64,000 nucleotides of DNA. Source: Pelagibacterales bacterium MED-G40 (GTDB lineage: Bacteria; Pseudomonadota; Alphaproteobacteria; Pelagibacterales; Pelagibacteraceae). The notes beneath the pieces were generated by a model. The model searched no databases. It was not told where the DNA came from and was given only the letters and a program-made list of their open reading frames with translations. Shown here in pieces: positions 22,129-30,754 of this stretch. The stretch is taken from assembly GCA_002457515.1 (NCBI GenBank), contig NTJN01000001.1, forward strand, positions 186,001 to 250,000. The letters are read 5' to 3'. Made by a program: the position numbers and the translations under genes. Within the stretch, counting starts at the first letter, position 1, and each line of letters starts with the position of its first letter.

Positions 22129-22832
22129 TTTAATCTATCTATTTCAGAATAAATATTATTTTCTAGTTTTTTAATAAAATCATTTTTATCTTTTCCAGGC
22201 TCAATAGGTTCCAAGAAAGATATTTTAATATCGTAATTATATTTTAAAAAACTATTTTTTGGCCATACTTTTCCAGTATTTAAAGCTACAGGAACGCAAG
22301 GTAAATTTAATGCTTCGTAAATTCTCCCCGCACCCTTTTTGAAAGGCAGTCTGTCACCAAATTTAACTCTTGTTCCTTGAGGAAAAATTAATAAAGGTCT
22401 TTTACTAATTTCAATAATATTCTTAATTTTATCGAAAAAATTTAAATTGTCTTTTGTTGTTGTATCCCTAACAATATCAATTGAACCAATTTTTTTTAAA
22501 TACCAACCGAATAAGGGAATTTTAAGAAGTTCTTTTTTAAGAATAAAAATAGGATACTGTAAAGGAGCTTGGAGTATAAATGTTTCAAGCAAAGATTGAT
22601 GTGCACTTGCAACAAAAAATCTCTCATTTTTTTTTAAATTTTCAATTCCAGAAAAAGAAACCTTAACTCCTAAGATAAATCTTAATAAAAAAATAATTAT
22701 ATGAGCCAATATCTTTCCACAGATTAACGTAGCTTTACTTGGTAAAATTAATGCTGGTATAGCTAATATAAAAACCAGTATCAAAGTTACATAAAATAAT
22801 ATGGTAAATAAGAACGATCTTATAAAATGCAT
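22125..22832 (-). CDS. plsC: 1-acyl-sn-glycerol-3-phosphate acyltransferase
   Basis: Membrane-bound acyltransferase that makes phosphatidic acid from lysophosphatidic acid. It has N-terminal hydrophobic segments (residues 5-30 and 38-55), the acyltransferase motif AHQSLLET (the HX4E form common in alphaproteobacteria instead of HX4D), then LFPQGTRVKFGD and a VPVALNTG motif. 235 aa. Its start shares one base with the lysA stop, so it is last in the argH-lipoprotein-lysA-plsC run. Confidence 0.9.
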   Translation of the reverse strand: MHFIRSFLFTILFYVTLILVFILAIPALILPSKATLICGKILAHIIIFLLRFILGVKVSFSGIENLKKNERFFVASAHQSLLETFILQAPLQYPIFILKKELLKIPLFGWYLKKIGSIDIVRDTTTKDNLNFFDKIKNIIEISKRPLLIFPQGTRVKFGDRLPFKKGAGRIYEALNLPCVPVALNTGKVWPKNSFLKYNYDIKISFLEPIEPGKDKNDFIKKLENNIYSEIDRLN

Positions 22833-24061
22833 TATTGATTGAGTAAACTTTTTATATCCTGTTTTTTTCTAATAACTCTTGTTTTAGTTTTATTTATAAT
22901 TATCTCAGCTATTAAAGGTTTTGTATTATAGTTAGAAGACAAAGAAGAACCGTAAGCTCCAACATCAGCAATTGCAACGTAATCAGATTGATTTAGACTT
23001 TGGTATTTATTATATTTAACAAATTTACAAGTCGTTTCACATATTGGACCAACAAATTCTAAAGGACCTTTATTTTTTTTACCATTCTTAATCACTGGAA
23101 TTATATTATGAACGGCGTCATATAGTGCTGTTCTCATAAAATCATTCATACCAGCATTTAGTATTGCGAATGTTTTATTTGAACCTTTTTTTAAATATTG
23201 AACTTTAGTTACCAAAATAGCCGAGTCACCTACGATTGTCCGACCTGGCTCGAAAATAATATTACAATTGTATTTTTTTTTAAACTTTTCTACTAAAATT
23301 GAATAATTTTTTAGATTTATTTTCTTATCGTCTTTTTTATAAGTAATACCAAATCCACCTCCAAGATCTACAAACTTGAAGTTAATTGCTGTTCTTTTAA
23401 TAATCTCCTCCAAAACTTTTAAAGTTTTTTTAAAGGGATTCTCACTCAATATTTGACTACCAATATGTACACTTATTGCATTAAGTCTTAAATTTTTTAA
23501 CCTCTTAACATTTAGACAAAATGAAATTAAATTTGATTTTGAAAGACCAAATTTATCTTCAGCTTTACCTGTGGAAATTTTTTTATGCGTAGGAGCGTTA
23601 ATATCTGGATTTAGTCTGATGCCAATAGCAATCTTTTTTTTTAATTTACCAGCAATTTTATCAATTAATATAGCTTCATTTTCCGATTCTACATTTATCA
23701 ATAAAATATTTTTTTTTATCGCTAATTTAATTTCATCCTCTGTTTTACCCACACCAGAGAAAACAATTTTATTAGGCTTTATACCAGATTTAATAGCTTT
23801 AAGTAATTCTCCTCCTGAAACAACATCTGCGCCTGATCCCATTTTTTTTAAAATTTTTAAAATTTGAATATTTGAATTTGCTTTTACTGAAAAACAAATT
23901 AGTGGATTAGATCTTTTGAAATTATTTGAAAATGATTTATAATTTTCAATAATACTTTTTTCTGAATACAGATAAAAGGGAGAGCTAAATTTTGATGCAA
24001 GTCTTTTTACAGAGACATTCTCTACAAATAGATTATTATTTTTATATCTTATATAAGACAT
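22832..24061 (-). CDS. lysA: diaminopimelate decarboxylase
   Basis: PLP enzyme of fold type III that makes lysine from meso-diaminopimelate. The PLP lysine is in ICFSVKANSNIQIL, with HIGSQI, DLGGGFGITY, FEPGRTIVGDSA and the substrate-contacting GPICETTCKF. 409 aa, standard. It lies 2 nt after the small lipoprotein gene and 1 nt overlapping plsC. Cytoplasmic. Confidence 0.96.
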   Translation of the reverse strand: MSYIRYKNNNLFVENVSVKRLASKFSSPFYLYSEKSIIENYKSFSNNFKRSNPLICFSVKANSNIQILKILKKMGSGADVVSGGELLKAIKSGIKPNKIVFSGVGKTEDEIKLAIKKNILLINVESENEAILIDKIAGKLKKKIAIGIRLNPDINAPTHKKISTGKAEDKFGLSKSNLISFCLNVKRLKNLRLNAISVHIGSQILSENPFKKTLKVLEEIIKRTAINFKFVDLGGGFGITYKKDDKKINLKNYSILVEKFKKKYNCNIIFEPGRTIVGDSAILVTKVQYLKKGSNKTFAILNAGMNDFMRTALYDAVHNIIPVIKNGKKNKGPLEFVGPICETTCKFVKYNKYQSLNQSDYVAIADVGAYGSSLSSNYNTKPLIAEIIINKTKTRVIRKKQDIKSLLNQ

Positions 24062-24063
24062 AT

Positions 24064-24174
24064 TTAAATAATTTTTACAAAACTATTAATTGATCCTTGG
24101 TATTGCGGGTCTGATTTCTTCCCACAGGATCCCAATATAAATATTAAAATCACAAAAGTAACAACATATTTCAT
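24064..24174 (-). CDS. small lipoprotein of the argH-lysA locus (LptM/LPAM_2-like)
   Basis: A 36-aa product: a short hydrophobic signal (MKYVVTFVILIFIL) ending in the lipobox LGSC, then a polar tail GKKSDPQYQGS. Its ATG overlaps the argH stop (ATGA) and its TAA is 2 nt before lysA. Short lipoproteins at exactly this place are widespread in alphaproteobacteria, and related ones (LptM) help mature the LPS transporter LptDE in E. coli. Function here is inferred from position and lipobox. Confidence 0.85.
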   Translation of the reverse strand: MKYVVTFVILIFILGSCGKKSDPQYQGSINSFVKII

Positions 24175-25559
24175 TTAAGTTCCTTTTTGTATTTTCTTAT
24201 CATATTTTTTATATTTCTTTCAGATGTTCCACCATAAGAATTTTTTGAATTCATGGAGTTTTTTACATTAAAAATTTTTAAAACATTATTATTCAAATTT
24301 TTATGAAACTTTTTAATTTCATTTAATGTCAATTCATCTAAATTTTTCTTATTTTTTTCTGCATAATTAACTATTTTTGATGAGATTTTGTAAGCCTCTC
24401 TAAAAGAAAGTTTTTTATCTTTCACTAGGTAGTCAGCAAAATCAGTTGCTGTTGTATATCCAGTTTTTGCCATATCAGACATTCTATTTTTGTTTGGATT
24501 TACATTTTTAATTAACTCATTACTCATAGTTAGTGTATCTTTTAACGTATCAAAACCATCAAATACTAATGCTTTGTCATCTTGTAAATCTTTAAAATAT
24601 GAAATTGGAAGTCCCTTCATTATTGTTAAAATAGAATTTAATTTTCCATAATTAATTCCAGTTCTGCCTCTTATAAGTTCTGCGGGGTCAGGGTTTTTTT
24701 TTTGTGGCATGATAGATGAGCCTGTTAGCATTTTATCATTGAAGCTAATTAATTGGTAAGCATCAGAATTTAATATTATAAAATCCTCGGCCATTCTTGA
24801 TAAATGCATTGCACATACAGCGCAAACATAAAGAAAGTCTATTGCAAAATCTCTATCCGAAACTGTGTCGATTGAGTTATTAGTAGGCTTTTTAAAACCC
24901 AACTTCTTAGAAGTAAAATTTCTATCTATGTTGAAAGATGTACCAGATAGAGCTGCCGCTCCAAGTGGGGACTCATCAATTAATTCTAGATTATTTTTAA
25001 ATCTTTGCTTATCTCTTTTGAACATTTCATAATAAGCTAAGAGATAATGGGCAAAAGAAACTGGTTGTGCGTTTTTTAAATGAGTAAAGCCTGGCATCAC
25101 AGTACTCACATTTTTATCTGCTTTGACTATTATATTTTTCATTAAATAGTCTAATTCTTTAATTAAAATTAAAGATGAATCTTTTACCCAAAGTTTAAAA
25201 TCTGTAACTACCTGATCATTTCTTGATCTGGCAGTATGCATATAACCTGCTGAGTCACCGATTATTTCATATAATTTTTTTTCGATATTTAAATGGATGT
25301 CCTCAAATTTTTCTTCGAATATAAATTTACCTTTTCTTATTTGTCCTTTAATTTTGTCCAATCCTTTAAGTATTTTTTTTCCCTCTTTAGCGGGAATAAT
25401 TTTTTTTTTAATAAGCATCTGTGTATGAATTTTTGAGGCAAATATATCCTGTTCGTAGAGTCTTTTATCTACGTTAATAGAAGCCCCAATTCTTTGAAAT
25501 GATTTAGAAGTTGAGCTTTTGAATCTGCCTGACCAAACTGTCTTATTTTTATTTGTCAT
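24171..25559 (-). CDS. argH: argininosuccinate lyase
   Basis: Last step of arginine synthesis, releasing fumarate. The aspartase/fumarase superfamily signature GSSIMPQKKNPDPAELIRGR is present, with YMHTARSRNDQV, PGFTHLKNAQPVSFAHYLLA and SPLGAAALSGTSF. 462 aa, normal. It begins with NKTVWSGRFKS, as is typical. First gene of a minus-strand run of four; ~105 nt separate it from the divergent esterase gene. Confidence 0.96.
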   Translation of the reverse strand: MTNKNKTVWSGRFKSSTSKSFQRIGASINVDKRLYEQDIFASKIHTQMLIKKKIIPAKEGKKILKGLDKIKGQIRKGKFIFEEKFEDIHLNIEKKLYEIIGDSAGYMHTARSRNDQVVTDFKLWVKDSSLILIKELDYLMKNIIVKADKNVSTVMPGFTHLKNAQPVSFAHYLLAYYEMFKRDKQRFKNNLELIDESPLGAAALSGTSFNIDRNFTSKKLGFKKPTNNSIDTVSDRDFAIDFLYVCAVCAMHLSRMAEDFIILNSDAYQLISFNDKMLTGSSIMPQKKNPDPAELIRGRTGINYGKLNSILTIMKGLPISYFKDLQDDKALVFDGFDTLKDTLTMSNELIKNVNPNKNRMSDMAKTGYTTATDFADYLVKDKKLSFREAYKISSKIVNYAEKNKKNLDELTLNEIKKFHKNLNNNVLKIFNVKNSMNSKNSYGGTSERNIKNMIRKYKKELK

Positions 25560-25665
25560 AAACTATGTTATTTTTAACTTAAATTAATATGCAAATTAGT
25601 AAATCTTTTAATTTTCATGATGTTGAACTAAACGGTAAAAAAGGCAATATCATGATCCTATATTT

Positions 25666-26319
25666 ATGAGCTACTCTTTAAAAAGTATTGTTATTGATCC
25701 AATTTCTAAAGAAAAACCAGAAAGTGCAATAATACTTTGTCATGGATATGGAGGAGATGGTCAAGACATATCTATATTAGCGAATTATTGGAAAAATTAT
25801 TTACCTAAAACTATTTTTATATGCCCAGACGCACCAGAAAAATGCAGTATAAGTCCGAGTGGCTTTCAATGGTTTGAATTAGGAAATCATTCAGAAGACC
25901 AGATATTAGCAAAATCCTTAGTTGCTGAAGCTAAACTTAATAAACTAATTGATGAAGTTAAAGAAAGAAATAATATTAGTGCAAATAAAATAGCTTTAGC
26001 AGGATTCAGTCAAGGATGTATGATTGCTTTACAAACTGGCATTAAAAGGAAAGATAAAATTAATTGTATTTTAGGATACTCAGGCAGAATTATAAGCCCT
26101 GATTATTTGGGCAAGAATATTACCTCAAGACCAAATATTATGTTAATGCATGGCGATAAAGATATGGTAGTGCCTATTACATCTTTGTTAGAAGCTAAGG
26201 ATTTTTTTAACAGAAATAATTATATAATAGAAACAAAAATTTTTAAAAATTGTGAACATCGTATACCTACTGAAGGTTCAAGCGTTGGTTTAGAGTTTAT
26301 TAAAAAAAATTTATATTAA
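25666..26319 (+). CDS. carboxylesterase/phospholipase-type alpha/beta hydrolase
   Basis: Belongs to the Abhydrolase_2 group (carboxylesterase/lysophospholipase, YpfH-like). It has ILCHGYGGDGQD (oxyanion HG), the nucleophile elbow LAGFSQGCMIALQTG, the acid in MLMHGDKDMVVP and the His in NCEHRIP. 217 aa with no signal peptide, so cytoplasmic. Substrate unknown. The next gene (HNH) lies 65 nt downstream on the same strand. Confidence 0.85.
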   Translation: MSYSLKSIVIDPISKEKPESAIILCHGYGGDGQDISILANYWKNYLPKTIFICPDAPEKCSISPSGFQWFELGNHSEDQILAKSLVAEAKLNKLIDEVKERNNISANKIALAGFSQGCMIALQTGIKRKDKINCILGYSGRIISPDYLGKNITSRPNIMLMHGDKDMVVPITSLLEAKDFFNRNNYIIETKIFKNCEHRIPTEGSSVGLEFIKKNLY

Positions 26320-26384
26320 TATTTAATTTAACTGTATCAATTTTATATCTTGATATAACCGTTTTATTCAGATAACTTTTTATT

Positions 26385-26954
26385 ATGATTATTTCTGCAG
26401 ATCAAAAAGTGCCTTTAGAAAAGTGTCCAGCGTTAGTATTGAATGCTGATTTTAGACCCTTAAGCTACTACCCGTTATCTTTGTGGTGCTGGCAGGATGC
26501 AGTTAAATCGGTTTTTCTTGATAGGGTAAGTATCGTTTCTAATTACAAACGTAAAATAAGAAGCCCATCATTTGAGATGTCATTACCAAGCGTGATTGCT
26601 TTAAAAAGTTTTATAAAACCGTCTGAAAATCCTAACTTTACGAGATTTAATGTTTTTTTAAGAGATAAATTTACGTGTCAATATTGTGGAGCAAAAAGAG
26701 ATTTAACATTTGACCACCTTTTACCAAAATCTAAAGGTGGCTTAACAGATTGGGAAAATGTTGTAACAGCTTGCTCTACATGTAATGTAAAAAAAGGAGG
26801 TAAACTTTTCGGTGATTGTGATTTAAAATTATTTAATAAGCCTTATAGACCTACTGTTGACGATCTTCACAAAAATGGTAAAAACTTCCCACCAAATTTT
26901 CTTCACGAAAGTTGGATGGATTATTTGTATTGGGATATTGAATTAGAACCTTAA
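26385..26954 (+). CDS. HNH endonuclease domain protein
   Basis: 189 aa with a typical alphaproteobacterial N-terminal part (CPALVLNADFRPLSYYPLSL) and an HNH domain in the second half: CQYCG and CSTCN zinc pairs around LTFDHLLPKSKGGLTDWENV. This family occurs alone in many bacterial genomes, without a methylase or specificity subunit. Its biological role is not established. It abuts coq7 end to end (convergent). Confidence 0.88.
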   Translation: MIISADQKVPLEKCPALVLNADFRPLSYYPLSLWCWQDAVKSVFLDRVSIVSNYKRKIRSPSFEMSLPSVIALKSFIKPSENPNFTRFNVFLRDKFTCQYCGAKRDLTFDHLLPKSKGGLTDWENVVTACSTCNVKKGGKLFGDCDLKLFNKPYRPTVDDLHKNGKNFPPNFLHESWMDYLYWDIELEP

Positions 26955-27488
26955 TTAAATCTTTTCAGACACAACAATTGCTATTCTTGATGAAGTCTTG
27001 ATAACCTTATCTAACAAACCGTACAATCCTTTTTTGGTTGCACCCTGATCATAAGCTATGTCTTTGTGGTGTAATTCATCTTCTCTAAACTTTATAATCT
27101 TTTTTTTAAGATCCTTTTCATCTTCTTTTAATTTATAAGTTTGATTCTTATAATGTTCATCAATTACTTCCTCAACAGATGCAGTGCACAACATTGCCGC
27201 CTTTTTACCTAACATTGCTGTTCCAAAACCAAGGGAAACTCCTAACAAGTCCCAAAGAGGAAGTAACTTAGTTGGTTTAATATTTCTTTTTTGTATTTCT
27301 TTTTCAAAGTAATCAAAGTGTTCAAACTCGTGCTCCTTCATTTCTTCAATTTTTCTTTTAAGCTCCTCGTCTTGTTTGAAAGTTTTTAAAGCAAGTAGTT
27401 GACCTTCATAAATTTTTATTGCCCCGCGCTCGCCAGCGTGATCCACTCTAATAATTTCTTCTAAAGTTTTTTTATTTGTTTTGTCCAT
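26955..27488 (-). CDS. coq7: demethoxyubiquinone hydroxylase
   Basis: Di-iron monooxygenase of ubiquinone synthesis, membrane-associated. The iron-ligand motifs are visible: RVDHAGERGAIKIYEGQL, EMKEHEFEHFDYF, SVEEVIDEHY and FREDELHHKD (Glu and ExxH pairs). 177 aa. Its start overlaps the dsbB 3' end by 17 nt. It is likely to be needed for the aerobic respiratory chain that feeds the ATP synthase seen in this window. Confidence 0.94.
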   Translation of the reverse strand: MDKTNKKTLEEIIRVDHAGERGAIKIYEGQLLALKTFKQDEELKRKIEEMKEHEFEHFDYFEKEIQKRNIKPTKLLPLWDLLGVSLGFGTAMLGKKAAMLCTASVEEVIDEHYKNQTYKLKEDEKDLKKKIIKFREDELHHKDIAYDQGATKKGLYGLLDKVIKTSSRIAIVVSEKI

Positions 27489-27954
27489 AATTTCTAATTA
27501 CTTTAAACATAATACCACTTAATAAGATCGATATAACTGTATTTATTGTAGCAAGCGAAAAACCAAGAAACCTAAAAGTTACGTCCTTACAGCTCACAGC
27601 TGAGCTATTTTCAAGTTGCTTTAGTAGATTTTCTTTGGATAAATTTTCATTAGATTCACCCAAATCACATACTAAAGACTCACTAAAAAAACCTTGTTCA
27701 ATTCCTACGTGGTAAAAAGAGACTACTGTACCAAAAATAAAAAATAACATCAAAATTCCAGCAATCACTCTTTTGTATTTATTAATTACGAACATTAAAG
27801 AAACAAGAATTACTGCTGAAAAATACGGAATTCTTTCTATCAGGCAAAGGTTACAAGGTTTATGCCCTAATATGTATTGAATATAATAAGCAATCGCTAA
27901 TGAGACTACACTAAAAGATAAAATACTTTTTAAAATAAACTTATTATTTAACAT
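27472..27954 (-). CDS. dsbB: disulfide bond formation protein DsbB-type
   Basis: Four-helix membrane protein that passes electrons from DsbA to quinone. ATG 27954 is chosen (160 aa), as it makes a TGATG junction with the upstream stop; the frame itself is open further. The redox motif GHKPCNLCLIERIPY follows the first membrane helix, and the second periplasmic loop has two more cysteines (SLVCDLG, SAVSCKDV). It neighbours coq7, a ubiquinone enzyme, in alphaproteobacteria often enough to support the call. Confidence 0.9.
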   Translation of the reverse strand: MLNNKFILKSILSFSVVSLAIAYYIQYILGHKPCNLCLIERIPYFSAVILVSLMFVINKYKRVIAGILMLFFIFGTVVSFYHVGIEQGFFSESLVCDLGESNENLSKENLLKQLENSSAVSCKDVTFRFLGFSLATINTVISILLSGIMFKVIRNYGQNK

Positions 27955-28553
27955 CAGGTGAAAATTATGTATAGGACGACAGCTAAAATTACAATAAAGA
28001 TTCCAGTTAAAGTAAACCATAACGCACCTCTTTTCTCTATAAAGTCACCGAATTTTTTACCAAAAAGAAATGTTAAATATGAAACAAGGAAAAATCTAAG
28101 TCCTCTAGTAAATAAACAAATGAGGAAGAATACTGGAATGTTATAAGCAATAACTCCACTTGTTATAGTGAAGACTTTAAATGGAAGAGGAGTGAATCCA
28201 GCTAAAAACATAATACCAAGCCAGGCTAAAAAACCTCCTTTTGTAGACATCTTATCTTGCATTTCAAAAACTTTTTCTTCATATCCATAAAATTCTATTA
28301 TGACCATAGAGACATCTAAAAAGAAAACCCCTAAAATATATCCAAAAAGCCCACCTAATACAGAACCAGTTGTGGCGATTATAAATATCTTAATATAGTC
28401 CTCTCTTTTTGCCACGACCATTGGAATTATCATTAAGTCAGGAGGAACTGGAAAAAAAAAACTCTCTATAAATGCTACAAATCCCAACAAAGGTTTAGAC
28501 AATTTATGTCTAGCAAGCTCAACACATCTATCGTATAATTTTTTAAAAATCAT
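27954..28553 (-). CDS. YqaA/DedA-family membrane protein
   Basis: VTT/SNARE-associated-type inner-membrane protein, 199 aa from ATG 28553. It has FIESFFFPVPPDLMIIPMVV near the N-terminus, GSVLGGLFGYILG, and FLAGFTPLPFKVFTITSG, then two C-terminal membrane helices. DedA proteins are linked to lipid-carrier transport and membrane homeostasis; the substrate of YqaA is unknown. The frame extends to an ATG at 28583, but starting at 28553 avoids overlap with the divergent small gene. Confidence 0.85.
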   Translation of the reverse strand: MIFKKLYDRCVELARHKLSKPLLGFVAFIESFFFPVPPDLMIIPMVVAKREDYIKIFIIATTGSVLGGLFGYILGVFFLDVSMVIIEFYGYEEKVFEMQDKMSTKGGFLAWLGIMFLAGFTPLPFKVFTITSGVIAYNIPVFFLICLFTRGLRFFLVSYLTFLFGKKFGDFIEKRGALWFTLTGIFIVILAVVLYIIFT

Positions 28554-28581
28554 GAATTTAAAATGCACAATCCTTAGGTAC

Positions 28582-28737
28582 ATGGCAAGTTTAATTTTAT
28601 CTACAGTAGCTATCTATTCAATCGTTCTAGTTGCAGGAATGTTTGGTGCAGATTACGGTTTTTCGCCAGAAGGCATCTTTATAATTTGGATTTTAATGGC
28701 TATCTTGATAAATCAAAGTGTAACGTGGAAAAAATAA
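28582..28737 (+). CDS. small two-helix membrane protein
   Basis: A 51-aa product with two hydrophobic stretches (SLILSTVAIYSIVLVAGMFG and GIFIIWILMAILI) and a short basic C-terminus. An AGG four bases upstream of ATG 28582 is a possible ribosome-binding site; an earlier in-frame ATG at 28552 would overlap the divergent gene start. The TAA is followed at once by the ATG of the next gene, so the two are probably translationally coupled. I do not recognise a family. Confidence 0.55.
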   Translation: MASLILSTVAIYSIVLVAGMFGADYGFSPEGIFIIWILMAILINQSVTWKK

Positions 28738-29787
28738 ATGTCTAAACCATATAATTTAAAAACAATTAAAATTTACAATAATTTAAGTAAAACACCATCT
28801 TTAGAAAATAAAGAATTTGAAGCTTTTAACACTGAGGCTATTCATGAAACTTTATCAAAAAATTCTAATGAAACCATATCTATTTGGTTTAAATTGCAGC
28901 AAACATGGTGCAATAATGCTTACAGCACCTTTAAAGATTATGATACTTATTTAATTCTAGTTTTCTTAGTTAATCAAATTTTTCAAAAATATGCCGACCG
29001 ATTTCAATATCTTTCTTATGAAGAATTTTATTCTAAAAAAGAATTAAATATTGAAAAGATCAACTTATCTGAGATTTCAAAATATCTAAATATTCCTAAG
29101 GAAACAATAAGAAGAAAAGTAAATTTTTTACAAGATCAAAATATTATATTTAGAAAAGGAAAATCAATTTTTTTCAGTAATGCAATTAACCAATTACAAA
29201 GGCCTGCTAATTCTAAAAGCGTAATGGCTATTTTTTTAGAAAAAACTAGTAAAATCCTTGCAAAAGAATCTTGGTTTGGAAGATCATATAATAAAGAAGA
29301 AATCGAAGCATTTATTGATAAGTATTTTACAATTTGTTGGCAACATTGGTTTAGGTTACAAATCCCATACTTAATCAGACACCGAGAGTTCTTTGGTGAT
29401 TTAGAGGTATGGAATATTTGGGGCTCAATTGGTATTGCTCAATTTATAGATTATTCAAGAAAAGTTAAAGATAGAGTTATTGAGGATCCTAGAACTTATG
29501 CAGATTTATATTTAGATCTTTTAAGGCATGTTCCAAAAAACGGAATAAATGCTTCTTCAATTTCTGAAATTTCAAAGATTCCAAGAGCAACAGTAATTAG
29601 AAAATTAAAATATCTCTTAAAACAAAAATTGGTAGTAAAAAATAAAAAGCTTGAATACATGCTTCTACCATCTCCAAAAAACATAAAATCTTTTGAACTA
29701 AACTATATGCAAAACCAAAAAAATAAGTCTGTTTTTGTGTCAACAATTTTTGACCTAATGAAAAACTCCTCATTTAAAATTGTATAA
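28738..29787 (+). CDS. unrecognised protein with two similar winged-helix segments
   Basis: 349 aa, no signal peptide. Residues 106-147 and 268-309 each look like a helix-turn-helix with a wing and resemble each other: NLSEISKYLNIPKETIRRKV and SISEISKIPRATVIRKLKYL, each followed by a short hydrophobic, basic hairpin. The region between them is helical and rich in Trp and Phe (WFGRSYNKEE, WQHWFRLQIPYLIRH). This suggests a DNA-binding regulator that arose by internal duplication. I cannot assign a named family. It starts straight after the small membrane protein and 15 nt before the transporter gene. Confidence 0.7.
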   Translation: MSKPYNLKTIKIYNNLSKTPSLENKEFEAFNTEAIHETLSKNSNETISIWFKLQQTWCNNAYSTFKDYDTYLILVFLVNQIFQKYADRFQYLSYEEFYSKKELNIEKINLSEISKYLNIPKETIRRKVNFLQDQNIIFRKGKSIFFSNAINQLQRPANSKSVMAIFLEKTSKILAKESWFGRSYNKEEIEAFIDKYFTICWQHWFRLQIPYLIRHREFFGDLEVWNIWGSIGIAQFIDYSRKVKDRVIEDPRTYADLYLDLLRHVPKNGINASSISEISKIPRATVIRKLKYLLKQKLVVKNKKLEYMLLPSPKNIKSFELNYMQNQKNKSVFVSTIFDLMKNSSFKIV

Positions 29788-29802
29788 AAAATGCACAAAT
29801 AA

Positions 29803-30648
29803 ATGGAAATAGCAAAATCAATAGCCCCGGTATGTTTAGCAATAATAATGTTCGGTTTAGGACTTGGATTGACTATTGCAGATTTCATAAGAGTAATAAA
29901 AATTCCAAAAAACTTTTTTGTTGGTTTTTTATGTCAGGTTATCGTACTGCCAATTATCGCTTTCTTACTAATTCAAATTATTTCACTTCCTATTGAATTA
30001 GCTATGGGCGTAATGATAATTGCAGCAGCTCCAGGAGGGGTTACTTCTAATATTTTAACTAAATTTGCAAATGGTGATGTCGCATTATCTGTGAGTTTAA
30101 CGGCTATTGTAAGTTTGCTTTCTATTTTCACAGTTCCATTAATAGTCTTCAACTCTGCTGAATTTTTGGGTGTAGAAATTACAAATCAAATATCAATGCT
30201 AAATATAGCAATTAAAATGTTTTTTGTTGTTACTGTCCCAGTTATACTTGGAATGACAGTCAGAAGTTTAATGACTGATTTTATAGTATCTAAAACTTTG
30301 CTTATCCAAAGAATCTCGGTAATTTTATTTTTAATTGTATTTATTGCAATTTGGGTAGAAGAATGGGATCGAATAGTAAGCTTTATTACGAGAGCAGGTT
30401 TAGTTACTTTCATTTTAAATATGACAATGATCTTTGTTGGTTATTTTGTTGCTAAATTCTTTATTTCAGGCGTTGCGCAAAGAAAGTGTATTTCTCTAGA
30501 GTGCGGCTTACAAAACGGTACTTTGGCAGTAGTCGTAACTACCCAACTATTTAATGATATTGTATTTATGGTTCCAACAGCAGCATATGCTTTAATAATG
30601 TTTACAACATCTATATTTTTTGTTCTCATAGTAAGAAAAATCAATTAG
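29803..30648 (+). CDS. bile acid:sodium symporter family (BASS) transporter
   Basis: Integral membrane protein of 281 aa with about nine or ten hydrophobic segments. The family hallmark lies in LAMGVMIIAAAPGGVTSNIL and VALSVSLTAIVSLLSIFTVP, and the second half has ISLECGLQNGTLAVVV. BASS members carry sodium together with organic anions such as bile acids, pyruvate or pantoate; the substrate here is unknown. It follows the winged-helix protein gene closely, so that protein may regulate it. It ends 14 nt before tRNA-Leu. Confidence 0.88.
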   Translation: MEIAKSIAPVCLAIIMFGLGLGLTIADFIRVIKIPKNFFVGFLCQVIVLPIIAFLLIQIISLPIELAMGVMIIAAAPGGVTSNILTKFANGDVALSVSLTAIVSLLSIFTVPLIVFNSAEFLGVEITNQISMLNIAIKMFFVVTVPVILGMTVRSLMTDFIVSKTLLIQRISVILFLIVFIAIWVEEWDRIVSFITRAGLVTFILNMTMIFVGYFVAKFFISGVAQRKCISLECGLQNGTLAVVVTTQLFNDIVFMVPTAAYALIMFTTSIFFVLIVRKIN

Positions 30649-30662
30649 ATTATTTAAAAAAA

Positions 30663-30749
30663 GGGCGAATGGTGGAACTGGTAGACGCGCCGGACTCAAA
30701 ATCCGGTGGTAGCAATACCTTGAGAGTTCGAGTCTCTCTTCGCCCACCA
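30663..30749 (+). tRNA. tRNA-Leu (anticodon CAA)
   Basis: The 7-bp acceptor stem GGGCGAA/TTCGCCC, D-arm with GG, anticodon stem CCGGA/TCCGG with loop CTCAAAA (anticodon CAA, codon UUG), a long class II variable arm, T-arm GTTCGAG, discriminator A and encoded CCA are all read directly. It lies 14 nt after the BASS transporter gene and only 5 nt before the acyl-CoA synthetase start. Confidence 0.97.
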
Positions 30750-30754
30750 AATTT

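Noticed and set aside
22125-22832. PlsC with a damaged catalytic motif (HX4E instead of HX4D)
   Set aside because: The HX4E form is common in alphaproteobacterial acyltransferases of this type, so it is not a defect.
26385-26954. HNH protein as part of a restriction or defence system
   Set aside because: No methylase, specificity subunit or other defence gene nearby; the protein matches a housekeeping-like stand-alone family, with ubiquinone and esterase genes as neighbours.
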